A DNA stretch of 64,000 bases from UBA974 sp002292405 (GCA_943842425.1 CALTBR010000001.1:186001-250000), one strand, 5' to 3'; counted from the first letter of the stretch, positions 51,784-60,895 are shown. Made by a program: numbers and translations. The notes: generated by a model not told the origin, from the letters alone.

Positions 51784-54243
51784 ATGCCTCAACACACCTC
51801 AATTAAAAAAACTCCCAGAAAGGGCTATTGGAAAGCTCTATTTTTCCTAGCGGGAATAAGCCCTCTTTTAGGAATACTAGCTCTTGTAGCTCTTGCTAGA
51901 CTTGGGGATTTGCCAGACACGCAAGCACTCACGAACCCTCGTACAGATCTTGCAACGAAGGTTTATACCATGGACGGGAAGGTCTTAGGAAGCTATTATA
52001 ACGAGAACAGATCAGACGCTCGGTTCGAGGATTTACCTCAGCACCTTATAGATGCGTTAATTTCCACAGAGGATGTAAGGTTTTACAGCCATGATGGAGT
52101 TGATTTTTTCGGATTGGGTAGAGCGATAGCTTTTTTAGGCAAAAGAGGAGGGGGTTCAACGATAACGCAACAACTGGCAAAACTACTTTTTACAGAAGAG
52201 TATGAATCGACAAGCTTTTTAGAGCGAGCGCTTTTACAAAAACCCAAAGAGTGGATCATTGCGGCACGGTTAGAGAGTCACTACACGAAGGGTGAGATTA
52301 TTGCGATGTATCTCAATAGATACGACTTTCTAAATCAAGCCGTTGGAATAAGATCTGCTTCGACCATTTATTTTAACAAAGAGGTAGAGGAATTAAATGT
52401 GGAAGAATGCGCGATGTTAGTGGGGATGTTGAAGAATAGCGCCCTATTTAATCCGCTTCGCAGAATGGAATTGGTTACAAAGCGCAGGAATGTTGTTCTA
52501 AACCAAATGGGTAAATATAAACGGCTTTCTCCAACTTCTCTCGATTCTATCAAAGCACGGCCGATTACCTTAAATTACCAAAGAGTAAGCCACGATGAGG
52601 GCGCTGCTCCATATTTTAGAGAGCGTTTACGCGCAGAATTAAAGAGCGTTTTCTCGGAAAAAAACCCCGATGATTCTTATGTTGTAAGCAAGGCCGATGG
52701 CTCGAAGTACAATATATACAGAGACGGATTAAAGGTGCATACCACGATTGATAGTCGCATGCAACAGTATGCTGAAAATGCCGTTTCTAAACATTTAGGC
52801 GGAGAGCTCCAAGCAGTTTTTGACAGAGACTTAAAAAACCGCCCAAAACAAGACTATCCTTTTTTTGAGGAGATAGATCAAGAAGCAAAAAAGACAATTA
52901 TAGACATCGCAGTCCGTGATTCGGACAGGTATAAGAAAAGCAAAGGCAAGCTTTGTCCCGGTTGTAATAGACCCGCTTTTTACATACGAGATCACACTTT
53001 CGTAGACGGCTCGAAAGGCTTTAAGTGTATGCCCGATCATGGAGGATGCGGTAACACATGGATGGGGTTAAGTAAAAAGAATTTCAAAGCGTCTATGGAT
53101 AAGCCAGTAAAAATGAAGGTTTTCAGCCACTCGGGCCCATTAGATACGGTGATGTCTCCCATGGACAGCATTATTCATCGCAAGAAAACGCTTCATGCCG
53201 GCCTTCTTTCTATCGAACCATCCTCAGGCCAAATTAAAGCGTGGGTTGGAGGCATTGACTATAAGTTTTTTCAATACGATAATGTAGATCAAAGCCGCCG
53301 CCAGGTAGGCTCTACCTTCAAACCCTTCGTATACGCTACCGCCCTTAGGATGGGGATGAATTCCTGTGACGAATTGCCAAACCAAGTGACTTGTATAGAC
53401 CTTCCAGAGGGTTATGACCCCCCGATTTGGTGTCCACAAAACTCATCAGAAGATTATGGAGAAATAGTAACACTAGAGTACGCCCTTGCCAATTCAATGA
53501 ATACAGTTACGGCAAAACTCATTAAAACGTTCGGTACTGATAGAGTAATAAAACTTGCACACGCCCTGGGAATTGACAGTGACATTCCCAACGTTCCTTC
53601 TATCGCTCTCGGAGTAGCAGAGCTTAAATTAAAAGAGCTTGTTTCAGCTAACGCGGCTCTTGTAAATGGGGGTGTTTACGTTGAACCCACCATCTTAATC
53701 AGAGTAGAAGATAGATTTGGAAACACCATTTTTGAACCCAGCCCTGATATCAGACAAGGCCTTGATGAACTCACTGCCTACCGTGTAGTTCGTATGATGA
53801 AAGGCGTTGTTGACGGGGCTTGGAATGAAGAACTCCAAAAACGAATGGGAACAGGCGTTAGGCTTCGTTATGATTCCGACGCAAGAGATTACGATGGAAT
53901 CACAGCACCTATGGGCGGAAAAACAGGAACAACACAAAACAATACTGACGGGTGGTTTATGGGGCTTACACCGGAATTGGTAACTGGGGTTTGGGTAGGA
54001 GCGCAAGACCCCACAGTTAGATTTTCAACGACTCATTACGGTCAAGGAGCGAACACTGCTCTACCTATATATGGATTTTTTATGAAGGATACTTACGCAG
54101 ATGAGAGCATAGGTCTTTCACAAGAAGATTTTGCTAGGCCTGAGTCCTTGGGATCTGACACATTAAATTGTAAAGACCAAGTCTCTTTAAAAGGGCATAC
54201 CTTCGATTCTGATGGATTCGACGATTCGGACCTGTTTAATTAG
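51784..54243 (+). CDS. Bifunctional penicillin-binding protein 1A with zinc-ribbon-like insert
   Basis: From ATG 51784 the 819-residue protein has one membrane helix (~20-45), a GT51 glycosyltransferase (~70-250: catalytic Glu in STEDVRFYSHDGVDF, GGGSTITQQLAKLL) and a penicillin-binding transpeptidase (~440-760: SxxK in GSTFKPF, SMN, and KTGTTQNNTDGW). It polymerises and crosslinks peptidoglycan. Between the two domains sits a four-cysteine stretch, Cys391-x2-Cys394-x20-Cys415-x6-Cys422 (LCPGCNRPAF...KGFKCMPDHGGCGNTW), that looks like a zinc ribbon. It lies on the periplasmic side, where such motifs are unusual. The gene is divergent from rseP and is followed by CoA-transferase genes after 22 bases. 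Confidence 0.92.
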   Translation: MPQHTSIKKTPRKGYWKALFFLAGISPLLGILALVALARLGDLPDTQALTNPRTDLATKVYTMDGKVLGSYYNENRSDARFEDLPQHLIDALISTEDVRFYSHDGVDFFGLGRAIAFLGKRGGGSTITQQLAKLLFTEEYESTSFLERALLQKPKEWIIAARLESHYTKGEIIAMYLNRYDFLNQAVGIRSASTIYFNKEVEELNVEECAMLVGMLKNSALFNPLRRMELVTKRRNVVLNQMGKYKRLSPTSLDSIKARPITLNYQRVSHDEGAAPYFRERLRAELKSVFSEKNPDDSYVVSKADGSKYNIYRDGLKVHTTIDSRMQQYAENAVSKHLGGELQAVFDRDLKNRPKQDYPFFEEIDQEAKKTIIDIAVRDSDRYKKSKGKLCPGCNRPAFYIRDHTFVDGSKGFKCMPDHGGCGNTWMGLSKKNFKASMDKPVKMKVFSHSGPLDTVMSPMDSIIHRKKTLHAGLLSIEPSSGQIKAWVGGIDYKFFQYDNVDQSRRQVGSTFKPFVYATALRMGMNSCDELPNQVTCIDLPEGYDPPIWCPQNSSEDYGEIVTLEYALANSMNTVTAKLIKTFGTDRVIKLAHALGIDSDIPNVPSIALGVAELKLKELVSANAALVNGGVYVEPTILIRVEDRFGNTIFEPSPDIRQGLDELTAYRVVRMMKGVVDGAWNEELQKRMGTGVRLRYDSDARDYDGITAPMGGKTGTTQNNTDGWFMGLTPELVTGVWVGAQDPTVRFSTTHYGQGANTALPIYGFFMKDTYADESIGLSQEDFARPESLGSDTLNCKDQVSLKGHTFDSDGFDDSDLFN

Positions 54244-54265
54244 CCAGTGTAATTAATTTAGAACA

Positions 54266-54979
54266 ATGTCAATTTCAAAAGTAGTAAGCGGGGTAGAAGA
54301 GGCCTGCAGCGGTGTAGAAGACGGAATGACCTTGATGTTAGGCGGTTTCGGATTGTGTGGCATACCTGAGAACTGTATTGAGCAGTTGGTCAAACTTGGG
54401 GTGAAAGAGGTGACATGTATTTCAAACAATGCGGGGATCGATGGATTCGGATTGGGAAAGCTGCTGAGTGGCCATCAGATTCGCAAAATGATATCTTCGT
54501 ATGTCGGAGAGAATGAGGAGTTTGAACGCCAAATGCTATCCGGTGAACTCGAAGTAGACCTTATCCCTCAAGGCTCACTTGCCGAGAGATGTCGTGCAGG
54601 TGGTGCGGGTATCCCAGCTTTTTACACACCAGCAGGATATGGTACTGAAGTAGCAGAAGGGAAGGAGGTGAGAGAGTTTAACGGTAAGCCACACATTCTA
54701 GAATCTGCTTTAACAGCAGATTTTGCCTTTGTAAAAGCGTGGAAAGGTGATGTCGCCGGGAATCTAATTTTCAAAGCGACCGCTCGCAACTTCAACCCCA
54801 TGATGGCGATGGCGGGAAAAATTACGATCGCAGAAGTAGAAGAGCTCGTCCCAGTGGGAGAGCTCGACCCGAATGAAATCCATACCCCAGGCATCTTCGT
54901 CCAACGCATATTCCAAGGCCTGTCCTTTGAAAAGCGAATAGAGCAAAGAACCGTTCGTCCTCTTAACTCGCCTTCTTAA
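54266..54979 (+). CDS. scoA: 3-oxoacid CoA-transferase subunit A
   Basis: The 237-residue alpha subunit of a class I CoA-transferase (succinyl-CoA:3-oxoacid type) shows the N-terminal GMTLMLGGFGLCGIPENCI, the SNNAGIDGFGLGKLL loop, and LIPQGSLAERCRAGGAGIPAFYTPAGYGT. It forms a heterotetramer with the product of the next gene, 10 bases downstream, moving CoA between succinate and acetoacetate or a related acid. Substrate preference within the family is inferred. Sits after the PBP1A gene with 22 bases between. Confidence 0.92.
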   Translation: MSISKVVSGVEEACSGVEDGMTLMLGGFGLCGIPENCIEQLVKLGVKEVTCISNNAGIDGFGLGKLLSGHQIRKMISSYVGENEEFERQMLSGELEVDLIPQGSLAERCRAGGAGIPAFYTPAGYGTEVAEGKEVREFNGKPHILESALTADFAFVKAWKGDVAGNLIFKATARNFNPMMAMAGKITIAEVEELVPVGELDPNEIHTPGIFVQRIFQGLSFEKRIEQRTVRPLNSPS

Positions 54980-54989
54980 ATAGAATATC

Positions 54990-55643
54990 ATGCTAGATAA
55001 AAACGGTATTGCAACAAGAATTGCGCAGGAAGTAAGAGATGGATGGTATGTGAACCTTGGTATAGGAATCCCAACCCTTGTAGCCAACCACATCCAAAAA
55101 GGGATGGAAGTAGAGTTCCAGTCCGAAAATGGCATTCTCGGCATGGGCCCGTTCCCCATAGAGGGCTCAGAGGATGCTGACCTCATTAACGCAGGCAAGC
55201 AAACGATTACTGCGATGCCAGGAGCAGTTTATTTTGACTCAGCAACTTCTTTTGCAATGATTAGAGGCCGCCACGTTCAACTTACAGTTTTAGGCGCAAT
55301 GGAAGTTAGTTCCAATGGTGATATAGCCAATTGGAAGATTCCAGGAAAAATGGTCAAAGGCATGGGTGGGGCGATGGATCTGGTAGCGAGCGCAGACAAT
55401 ATAGTGGTTGCAATGATGCACACAAATCGAGCTGGAGAATCGAAACTTCTGCCCACATGCTCCCTTCCATTAACGGGCGTGGGTTGCGTGAAACGTGTGG
55501 TTACAAACCTTGCCGTTCTAGACATCAAAGACGGTGCATTCCACCTTATCGAAAGAGCACCAGGAGTTTCCGTTCAGGAGATTATAGACGCTACCGCAGG
55601 AGAACTTATTGTCCCTTCGGATGTCCCAGAAATGACGCTTTAG
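54990..55643 (+). CDS. scoB: 3-oxoacid CoA-transferase subunit B
   Basis: The 217-residue beta subunit carries the catalytic glutamate in QSENGILGMGPFP (~residue 47), which forms the enzyme-CoA thioester. Other family marks are GWYVNLGIGIPTLVANHI near the start, FDSATSFAMIRGRHVQLTVLGAMEV and GKMVKGMGGAMDLVAS. Length and gene order (A then B) are standard. It converges on folB with 33 bases between stops, which hold a weak TAGCCT/AGGCTA inverted repeat but no T-run. Confidence 0.94.
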   Translation: MLDKNGIATRIAQEVRDGWYVNLGIGIPTLVANHIQKGMEVEFQSENGILGMGPFPIEGSEDADLINAGKQTITAMPGAVYFDSATSFAMIRGRHVQLTVLGAMEVSSNGDIANWKIPGKMVKGMGGAMDLVASADNIVVAMMHTNRAGESKLLPTCSLPLTGVGCVKRVVTNLAVLDIKDGAFHLIERAPGVSVQEIIDATAGELIVPSDVPEMTL

Positions 55644-55676
55644 ATCTAGCCTTAAAAAAGAGTTGCAAAAACCAGG

Positions 55677-56030
55677 CTAACCATACATCACGACAGCAAC
55701 AGATTCACAATCCCCATCAATGGGAGGAGAAAGTTTTGTGAGTTTAAGTTCAACTGATTTTATCAATCTAAGTTCACGCCGAAGTGATTTTACGATGCGT
55801 CTTCCTATGTGTTCGATAAGCTTAGACGGAATAGCCATTTCACGCTCAGTAATTTGTTGGACAGCACAGTAATCAATTGTGTCCTCAAGTTTATCAGACT
55901 CTCCACTTGCGACCATATCGACACCGAGTTTTATATCTACACGGTACTCTCCTCCTATGGTAGTTTCTTCAGCCATACATCCGTGATAGCTATGAAACCT
56001 CAGTCCGTTTACCTCAATAATCTCTTCCAT
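55677..56030 (-). CDS. folB: Dihydroneopterin aldolase
   Basis: The 117-residue folate-pathway enzyme converts 7,8-dihydroneopterin to 6-hydroxymethyl-dihydropterin. Evidence: EVNGLRFHSYHGCMAEETTIGGEYRVDI at the N-terminus (the HG-x-x-x-E-x-x-x-G/N pattern), DTIDYCAVQQI, and the C-terminal KLSPPIDGDCESVAV with the KPxAP-like loop in Bacteroidetes form. A normal-length single domain acting as an octamer. It follows gltX by 5 bases on the same strand, so it is probably co-transcribed. Confidence 0.9.
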   Translation of the reverse strand: MEEIIEVNGLRFHSYHGCMAEETTIGGEYRVDIKLGVDMVASGESDKLEDTIDYCAVQQITEREMAIPSKLIEHIGRRIVKSLRRELRLIKSVELKLTKLSPPIDGDCESVAVVMYG

Positions 56031-56035
56031 AATTT

Positions 56036-57580
56036 CTATTCCTCTAACAATATATTCTCGATAACACCTATTCCGTAATCGATTCTTTCAAGGGTTTTTT
56101 CCAAACCCAGAAATTCTGCAAAGTCAAACATGGATGGCCCCCCACCAGATCCAGTTAAAGCCAATCGAAATGGCAGCAAAACCTGCCCGAAGCCCAGAGC
56201 GTTTTCCTTCAAATGCGATTTAAATTGAGCCTCAATTTCATCTGCCTTAAACGGTTCTACGTTAGACAGCATTGACTTTAAACCAGTCATGTATCCAACG
56301 GTCTCTGGCTTCCATTTTTTGCGAACCATCTTTCCGTCAAAATCTTCTTTTAAAGGAGCGCCGAAAAGCCACTTTGCATCTAACACTTCATGCAGGAATG
56401 ACACCCTCTCGAGCATTAACCTTAGCACAACTTCCGCGTTCACTCCATTTAAGTCCATTCCATTGAAGCTTGCCAATTCAGTCAACGCAGGAACGAGTTC
56501 AGCCGGCTGCTTAGCGCGCAAGTACTGTTCATTAAACCAACGCGCTTTATCTGGACTGAAACGAGCGCCAGACTTAACAACTTTGTCTAATGAGAAAATT
56601 TTCGACGCTTCTTCTATGGTGAACAACTCCCTTTCATCACCAGGATTCCAACCCAACATAAGTAACATATTTATGAAAGCCTCGGGCTCATAGCCTCTTT
56701 CACGGTATCCGCTTGCAATCTTTCCGGTTTTAGGGTCTTTCCACTCAATTGGGAAAACGGGGAAGCCGCCTGCGTCACCATCTCTTTTGCTTAGTTTTCC
56801 GTTTCCAGTGGGCTTGAGGATGAGGGAAAGGTGGGCGAATTTAGGGGCGTCCCAACCAAAGGCTCGGTATAACATGATATGTAACGGAGCGCTTGGGAGC
56901 CATTCTTCTCCTCTTATGACGTGTGAGATTTCCATTCCGTAATCGTCAACTACGTTTGCGAGGTGATATGTTGGAAGGCCATCTGCTTTTACAAGCACTT
57001 TATCGTCGACAACGGCGCTTGAAATTGAAATTTTTCCTCTTATCTCATCTGTGAAAGTGATGTCTTCAGCTTTGTCGGGGGTTCTAAAACGAACAATGTA
57101 CGGAGTTTCGTTTTCGATAAGAGCTTCAACCTCCTCTTCACCCATTGATAAACTGTTTTTTAAATTTCCTCGACTAGATGCGTCATATTGAAAAACGTTC
57201 TTCTCTGATTCCGCTTGCTTCCTAAGCGCGTTGAGTTCTTCGGGTGTATCAAAAGCCATGTACGCATGCCCAGAAATGAGAAGTAACTCAACCGCTTCTC
57301 GATATAAGGCATTTCTTTCGCTTTGTCTGTACGGCTTAAACTCTCCCCCAGCCACGACACCCTCATCAATCTCAATTCCACACCAATTTAGAGCCTCCCG
57401 AACGTAATCCTCAGCTCCTTCAACATATCGAGTTTTGTCTGTATCCTCAATGCGTAACAAGAACTTTCCCCCATGAGCGCGAGCAAATAAGTAATTGTAA
57501 AGGGCTGTCCTGACTCCACCCATGTGGAGAGGCCCTGTGGGACTTGGGGCGAATCTTACCCGAACGTTGCTTGTGGTCAT
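56036..57580 (-). CDS. gltX: Glutamyl-tRNA synthetase
   Basis: The 514-residue class I synthetase has the HIGH-equivalent FAPSPTGPLHMGGVRTAL (~9-26), RIEDTDKTR, the KMSKS-equivalent GKLSKRDGD (~258-266), and an alpha-helical anticodon-binding domain (~340-510). The length is typical. A TACCTTCG promoter element lies about 23 bases upstream on the minus strand. Whether it also charges tRNA-Gln cannot be told here. folB follows in the same direction. Confidence 0.96.
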   Translation of the reverse strand: MTTSNVRVRFAPSPTGPLHMGGVRTALYNYLFARAHGGKFLLRIEDTDKTRYVEGAEDYVREALNWCGIEIDEGVVAGGEFKPYRQSERNALYREAVELLLISGHAYMAFDTPEELNALRKQAESEKNVFQYDASSRGNLKNSLSMGEEEVEALIENETPYIVRFRTPDKAEDITFTDEIRGKISISSAVVDDKVLVKADGLPTYHLANVVDDYGMEISHVIRGEEWLPSAPLHIMLYRAFGWDAPKFAHLSLILKPTGNGKLSKRDGDAGGFPVFPIEWKDPKTGKIASGYRERGYEPEAFINMLLMLGWNPGDERELFTIEEASKIFSLDKVVKSGARFSPDKARWFNEQYLRAKQPAELVPALTELASFNGMDLNGVNAEVVLRLMLERVSFLHEVLDAKWLFGAPLKEDFDGKMVRKKWKPETVGYMTGLKSMLSNVEPFKADEIEAQFKSHLKENALGFGQVLLPFRLALTGSGGGPSMFDFAEFLGLEKTLERIDYGIGVIENILLEE

Positions 57581-57602
57581 AATGTGCTTTTATAGCTGAA
57601 TG

Positions 57603-57610
57603 CGAAGGTA
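57603..57610 (-). promoter_or_regulatory. Putative -7 promoter element of gltX-folB
   Basis: On the minus strand TACCTTCG, one base off TAnnTTTG, lies 22 bases before the gltX ATG (57580) in the 137-bp divergent gap shared with ssb. Confidence 0.4.
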
Positions 57611-57717
57611 ATACCGCTTTTTCGAAACAACTATAAAGTATTGACCTACATCTACAAATTGAGTGAAAAATAGTGGAGGAAGAATCGGAAATTAGATAAA
57701 AATAAAATATATTTATC

Positions 57718-58065
57718 ATGAACGCATTGCGTAACAAAGTCCAATTAATTGGCAGATTAGGGCAAGACCCTAAGATCATCACCTTCGACGAAGGCAAGTC
57801 TAAAGTCAACTTTTCAGTGGCTACAAATGAATCGTACCGTGACAACGAAGGCGATAAAGTTGAGAGAACTCAATGGCACGAAATAGTCGCCTGGGGACCA
57901 CTTAGCGACATTATGGGTCAGTACTTGAAAAAGGGATCTGAAGTAGCTATAGAAGGCAGACTGCATTATAGAACCTACGACGATAAAGAAGGAAACACTC
58001 GTTACGTAACAGAGATAGTCGCAAAGGAACTTCTAATGTTAGACAAAAAACCTGCTGAAGCGTGA
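57718..58065 (+). CDS. ssb: Single-stranded DNA-binding protein, short form
   Basis: The 115-residue protein is a single OB-fold SSB: NALRNKVQLIGRLGQDP, VNFSVATNESYRD, ERTQWHEIVAWGPLSDIMGQYLKKGSEVAIEGRL and a YVTEIVAKELLML strand. It ends in DKKPAEA and lacks the flexible Gly/Pro-rich linker and acidic DDxPF tip that recruit partner proteins in canonical SSB, so it is likely a paralogue (for example for transformation or repair) rather than the main replication SSB. dprA lies about 9 kb away. An intrinsic terminator follows 9 bases after the stop. Confidence 0.92.
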   Translation: MNALRNKVQLIGRLGQDPKIITFDEGKSKVNFSVATNESYRDNEGDKVERTQWHEIVAWGPLSDIMGQYLKKGSEVAIEGRLHYRTYDDKEGNTRYVTEIVAKELLMLDKKPAEA

Positions 58066-58074
58066 TGGTACGGG

Positions 58075-58107
58075 GGGGGGCTGTAACAGGCAGCTCCCCT
58101 ATTTTTT
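58075..58107 (+). terminator. Intrinsic terminator of ssb
   Basis: GGGGGGCTG (58075-58083) pairs with CAGCTCCCC (58091-58099) over nine pairs with one G-U wobble and a 7-base loop TAACAGG; TATTTTTT follows. A run of nine G (58072-58080) forms the left arm. It separates ssb from the sdh operon and rejects the extended sdhC frame from 58062. Confidence 0.8.
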
Positions 58108-58168
58108 CTAAGGCCTTATTTAGAATGTTTCAATTTGATATTTGGTTGGTCATCGGAGTTGCTCCGTG

Positions 58169-58176
58169 TACCTTTA
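58169..58176 (+). promoter_or_regulatory. Putative promoter of sdhCAB
   Basis: TACCTTTA (one base off TAnnTTTG) is preceded by GTTG about 20 bases upstream (58145-58148), fitting the Bacteroidetes -33/-7 spacing. The sdhC ATG is 17 bases downstream. Confidence 0.5.
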
Positions 58177-58193
58177 CTAAATATAGAAAAACG

Positions 58194-58886
58194 ATGAGAA
58201 AAACGGGAATTCTAAAATCTTCTTTATCTAAAAAGTACGCCATGGCCCTAACAGGCCTCTTCCTTTGCCTCTTTTTAGTAGGCCACTTGTTAGGAAATTT
58301 ACAGCTATTTATTGAAGGAGAAGCAGGACGTGTAGCGTTTAATGAATACGCTAAGTTTATGACTTCTAACCCGTTGATCAAGATCATGTCGTACATCACC
58401 TATGCCAGTATTTTATTTCATGTCATTGACGGGTTTCTGCTAACAATTGCAAATAAAAAAGCACGACCAGTTAAATATGTTGTGGAAAAAGGAAGTCGTA
58501 ATTCCAGTTGGGCTAGCCGGAACATGGCTTTGCTTGGAACGGCGCTTCTGGTTTTTATAGTTACACACATGATGAACTTTTGGTGGGTCATGCATTTTGG
58601 AGACATGCCAGTCCATAAGGGCGTCAAAGATCTCCACACAATAACGACTCACTTTTTTAACCCTCATGAAAACGCGATGGCGGGAGCTGCAACACTCTTG
58701 TACGTATTTGCCATGGTTTCAATGTCAATACATCTTCATCACGGTTTTCAAAGTGCTTTTAAATCGTTAGGCTTAGATCATCCAAAATACAACTCAACAG
58801 TTAAATTTATGGGTAAAGCTTTTAGCCTTGTGATACCTTCAGCGTTTGCATCGATCCCCATCTTTCTTTATCTAACCCAAGCATAG
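58194..58886 (+). CDS. sdhC: Succinate dehydrogenase cytochrome b subunit
   Basis: From ATG 58194 the 230-residue protein has five membrane helices, the single large anchor type (type B, diheme) used by Bacteroidetes. Typical features are KYAMALTGLFLCLFLVGHLLGNL with a candidate haem His, the IMSYITYASILFHVIDGFLL helix, HMMNFWWVMHFG, and SIHLHHGFQSAFKSLGLDHP. It anchors SdhAB to the inner membrane and passes electrons to menaquinone. A terminator and a promoter lie between ssb and this start, so the longer frame from 58062 is not used. sdhA begins 5 bases downstream. Confidence 0.94.
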   Translation: MRKTGILKSSLSKKYAMALTGLFLCLFLVGHLLGNLQLFIEGEAGRVAFNEYAKFMTSNPLIKIMSYITYASILFHVIDGFLLTIANKKARPVKYVVEKGSRNSSWASRNMALLGTALLVFIVTHMMNFWWVMHFGDMPVHKGVKDLHTITTHFFNPHENAMAGAATLLYVFAMVSMSIHLHHGFQSAFKSLGLDHPKYNSTVKFMGKAFSLVIPSAFASIPIFLYLTQA

Positions 58887-58891
58887 AAACC

Positions 58892-60889
58892 ATGTTAGAT
58901 TCAAAAATTCCGAAGGGTCCATTGGCGGACAAGTGGAGTAAACACAAGAATGACATTAATCTGGTGAATCCAGCAAATAAAAGATTAATAGACGTTATTG
59001 TAGTAGGAACAGGTTTGGCAGGATCCTCAGCAGCAGCTTCTCTAGCAGAGTTAGGATACAACGTTAAATCGTTGTGTTTTCAAGATTCTCCCAGACGCGC
59101 CCACTCTATTGCTGCTCAAGGAGGGATCAATGCTGCAAAAAATTATCAAAATGACGGTGACTCTGTTTACAGACTGTTTTACGACACTGTTAAAGGCGGT
59201 GACTATCGTTCAAGAGAAGCGAATGTTTATCGCTTAGCGGAGGTTAGCGCTAACATTATAGATCAATGTGTAGCTCAAGGAGTTCCTTTTGCTCGTGAAT
59301 ATGGTGGTTTGTTAGACAATCGATCTTTTGGAGGAGTGCTTGTTTCTCGGACATTTTATGCAAAAGGACAAACTGGACAACAGCTATTATTGGGTGCATA
59401 TTCGGCGCTTTCTCGTCAAATTTCAAAAGGAAAAGTTAACATGCTTAACCGTCATGAGATGATGGACATTGTTAAAATTGACGGAAAAGCGAGGGGTATT
59501 ATTGCCAGGAATTTAATCACTGGAGAAATAGAAAGACACAGTGCTCATGCTGTGGTGCTATGTACTGGCGGATATGGGAATGTCTTTTATTTAAGCACCA
59601 ATGCCATGGGGTCTAATGTTTCCGCTGCCTGGAGAGCACATAAGAAAGGATCATTCTTTGCAAACACAAGTTTCACTCAGATTCACCCCACTTGTATTCC
59701 AGTGAGTGGCCATTACCAGTCAAAACTGACACTAATGTCGGAATCTTTAAGGAATGATGGTAGAATTTGGGTTCCTAAAAACATAGAGGATGTCATCGCT
59801 ATTCGAGAGGGGAAAAAACGCCCTACTGAATTGAGTGAAGAAGAAAGAGATTATTATTTAGAGCGAAGGTATCCAGCTTTTGGGAACCTAGTTCCAAGAG
59901 ATGTTGCATCAAGAGCTGCAAAGGAAAGATGCGACGCTGGGTTTGGAGTGAATAAAACGGGACAAGCCGTTTATTTAGATTTCTCAAGTGCATTTTTTCG
60001 ATATGGAAAAACAGAAGCGTTAACAAGAGGAATAAAGGATGCTTCTCAAGCTGAAATCCTTGAAATGGGCCGCGCCGTTGTCAAATCTAAATATGGCAAT
60101 CTGTTCGATATGTATAAGCAGATAACAGCTGAAAACCCATACGAAACACCAATGATGATTTACCCGGCGGTACATTACACGATGGGTGGATTATGGGTGG
60201 ACTACAATTTAATGACAACAGTCCCTGGATTATTTGCAGCAGGAGAGGCAAATTTCTCGGACCATGGAGCCAATAGGCTTGGCGCTTCCGCTCTGATGCA
60301 GGGTCTTGCAGACGGGTATTTCGTTCTTCCTTATACAATAGGCGATTACCTGTCAGATGATATCAGAACGGGAGAAATATCAACGGACAGACCGGAGTTT
60401 GTCGAAGCAGAAAAAAATGTAAAGTCACAAATTGCAGCTTTAATCAACAACAAGGGGGATGTTCCAGTTGATGATTTTCATCGACGGTTAGGGTTAATTA
60501 TGTGGAACAAATGCGGGATGTCTCGAAATGAAAAGGCTCTGAAAGAAGCGATAAAAGAAATTCAAGAGCTGAGACAGGAGTTTTATGCAAGAGTAAGCAT
60601 ACCGGGATCTTCAAATGATTTTAATCCAGAATTAGACAAAGCCATGCGGGTTGGAGACTTCCTTGAATTGGGCGAATCTATGTGCTTAGATGCTTTAGCA
60701 AGAGATGAAAGTTGCGGCGGACACTTTAGAGAAGAATTTCAAACAGAAGATGGAGAAGCTCTTAGAGACGATCTCAACTATAAGTTCGTTTCAGCTTGGG
60801 AATGTAAAGGCGTGCCTTCGGATGCGAAGCTTCACAAGGAAGATTTGGTTTATGAAAACATTGAACTTAAACAAAGAAGTTATAAGTAA
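58892..60889 (+). CDS. sdhA: Succinate dehydrogenase / fumarate reductase flavoprotein subunit
   Basis: The 665-residue subunit oxidises succinate to fumarate (TCA cycle, complex II). It shows the FAD motif VVGTGLAGSSAAASLAELG (~residues 32-50), the covalent-FAD His in RRAHSIAAQGGINAAKNY, the substrate-binding TFTQIHPTCIP-like and HYTMGGLWVDY segments, and GANRLGASALMQGLADG. The length matches the Bacteroidetes/epsilonproteobacterial frd-sdh type. It is the middle gene of the tightly packed sdhCAB operon (5 and 6 bases to its neighbours). Confidence 0.96.
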   Translation: MLDSKIPKGPLADKWSKHKNDINLVNPANKRLIDVIVVGTGLAGSSAAASLAELGYNVKSLCFQDSPRRAHSIAAQGGINAAKNYQNDGDSVYRLFYDTVKGGDYRSREANVYRLAEVSANIIDQCVAQGVPFAREYGGLLDNRSFGGVLVSRTFYAKGQTGQQLLLGAYSALSRQISKGKVNMLNRHEMMDIVKIDGKARGIIARNLITGEIERHSAHAVVLCTGGYGNVFYLSTNAMGSNVSAAWRAHKKGSFFANTSFTQIHPTCIPVSGHYQSKLTLMSESLRNDGRIWVPKNIEDVIAIREGKKRPTELSEEERDYYLERRYPAFGNLVPRDVASRAAKERCDAGFGVNKTGQAVYLDFSSAFFRYGKTEALTRGIKDASQAEILEMGRAVVKSKYGNLFDMYKQITAENPYETPMMIYPAVHYTMGGLWVDYNLMTTVPGLFAAGEANFSDHGANRLGASALMQGLADGYFVLPYTIGDYLSDDIRTGEISTDRPEFVEAEKNVKSQIAALINNKGDVPVDDFHRRLGLIMWNKCGMSRNEKALKEAIKEIQELRQEFYARVSIPGSSNDFNPELDKAMRVGDFLELGESMCLDALARDESCGGHFREEFQTEDGEALRDDLNYKFVSAWECKGVPSDAKLHKEDLVYENIELKQRSYK

Positions 60890-60895
60890 AGCATC

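Noticed and set aside
51683..51802. N-terminal extension of RseP
   Set aside because: The extra frame covers a consensus promoter and lacks homology; RseP normally begins just before the HELGH helix.
55647..55679. TAGCCT/AGGCTA inverted repeat between scoB and folB as a terminator
   Set aside because: Only 6 bp with a 21-base loop and no T-run after either arm.
58062..58193. Extension of sdhC to a GTG at 58062
   Set aside because: It would translate through the ssb terminator and the sdh promoter; the family start MRKTGILKSSLSKKYAMA is at 58194.
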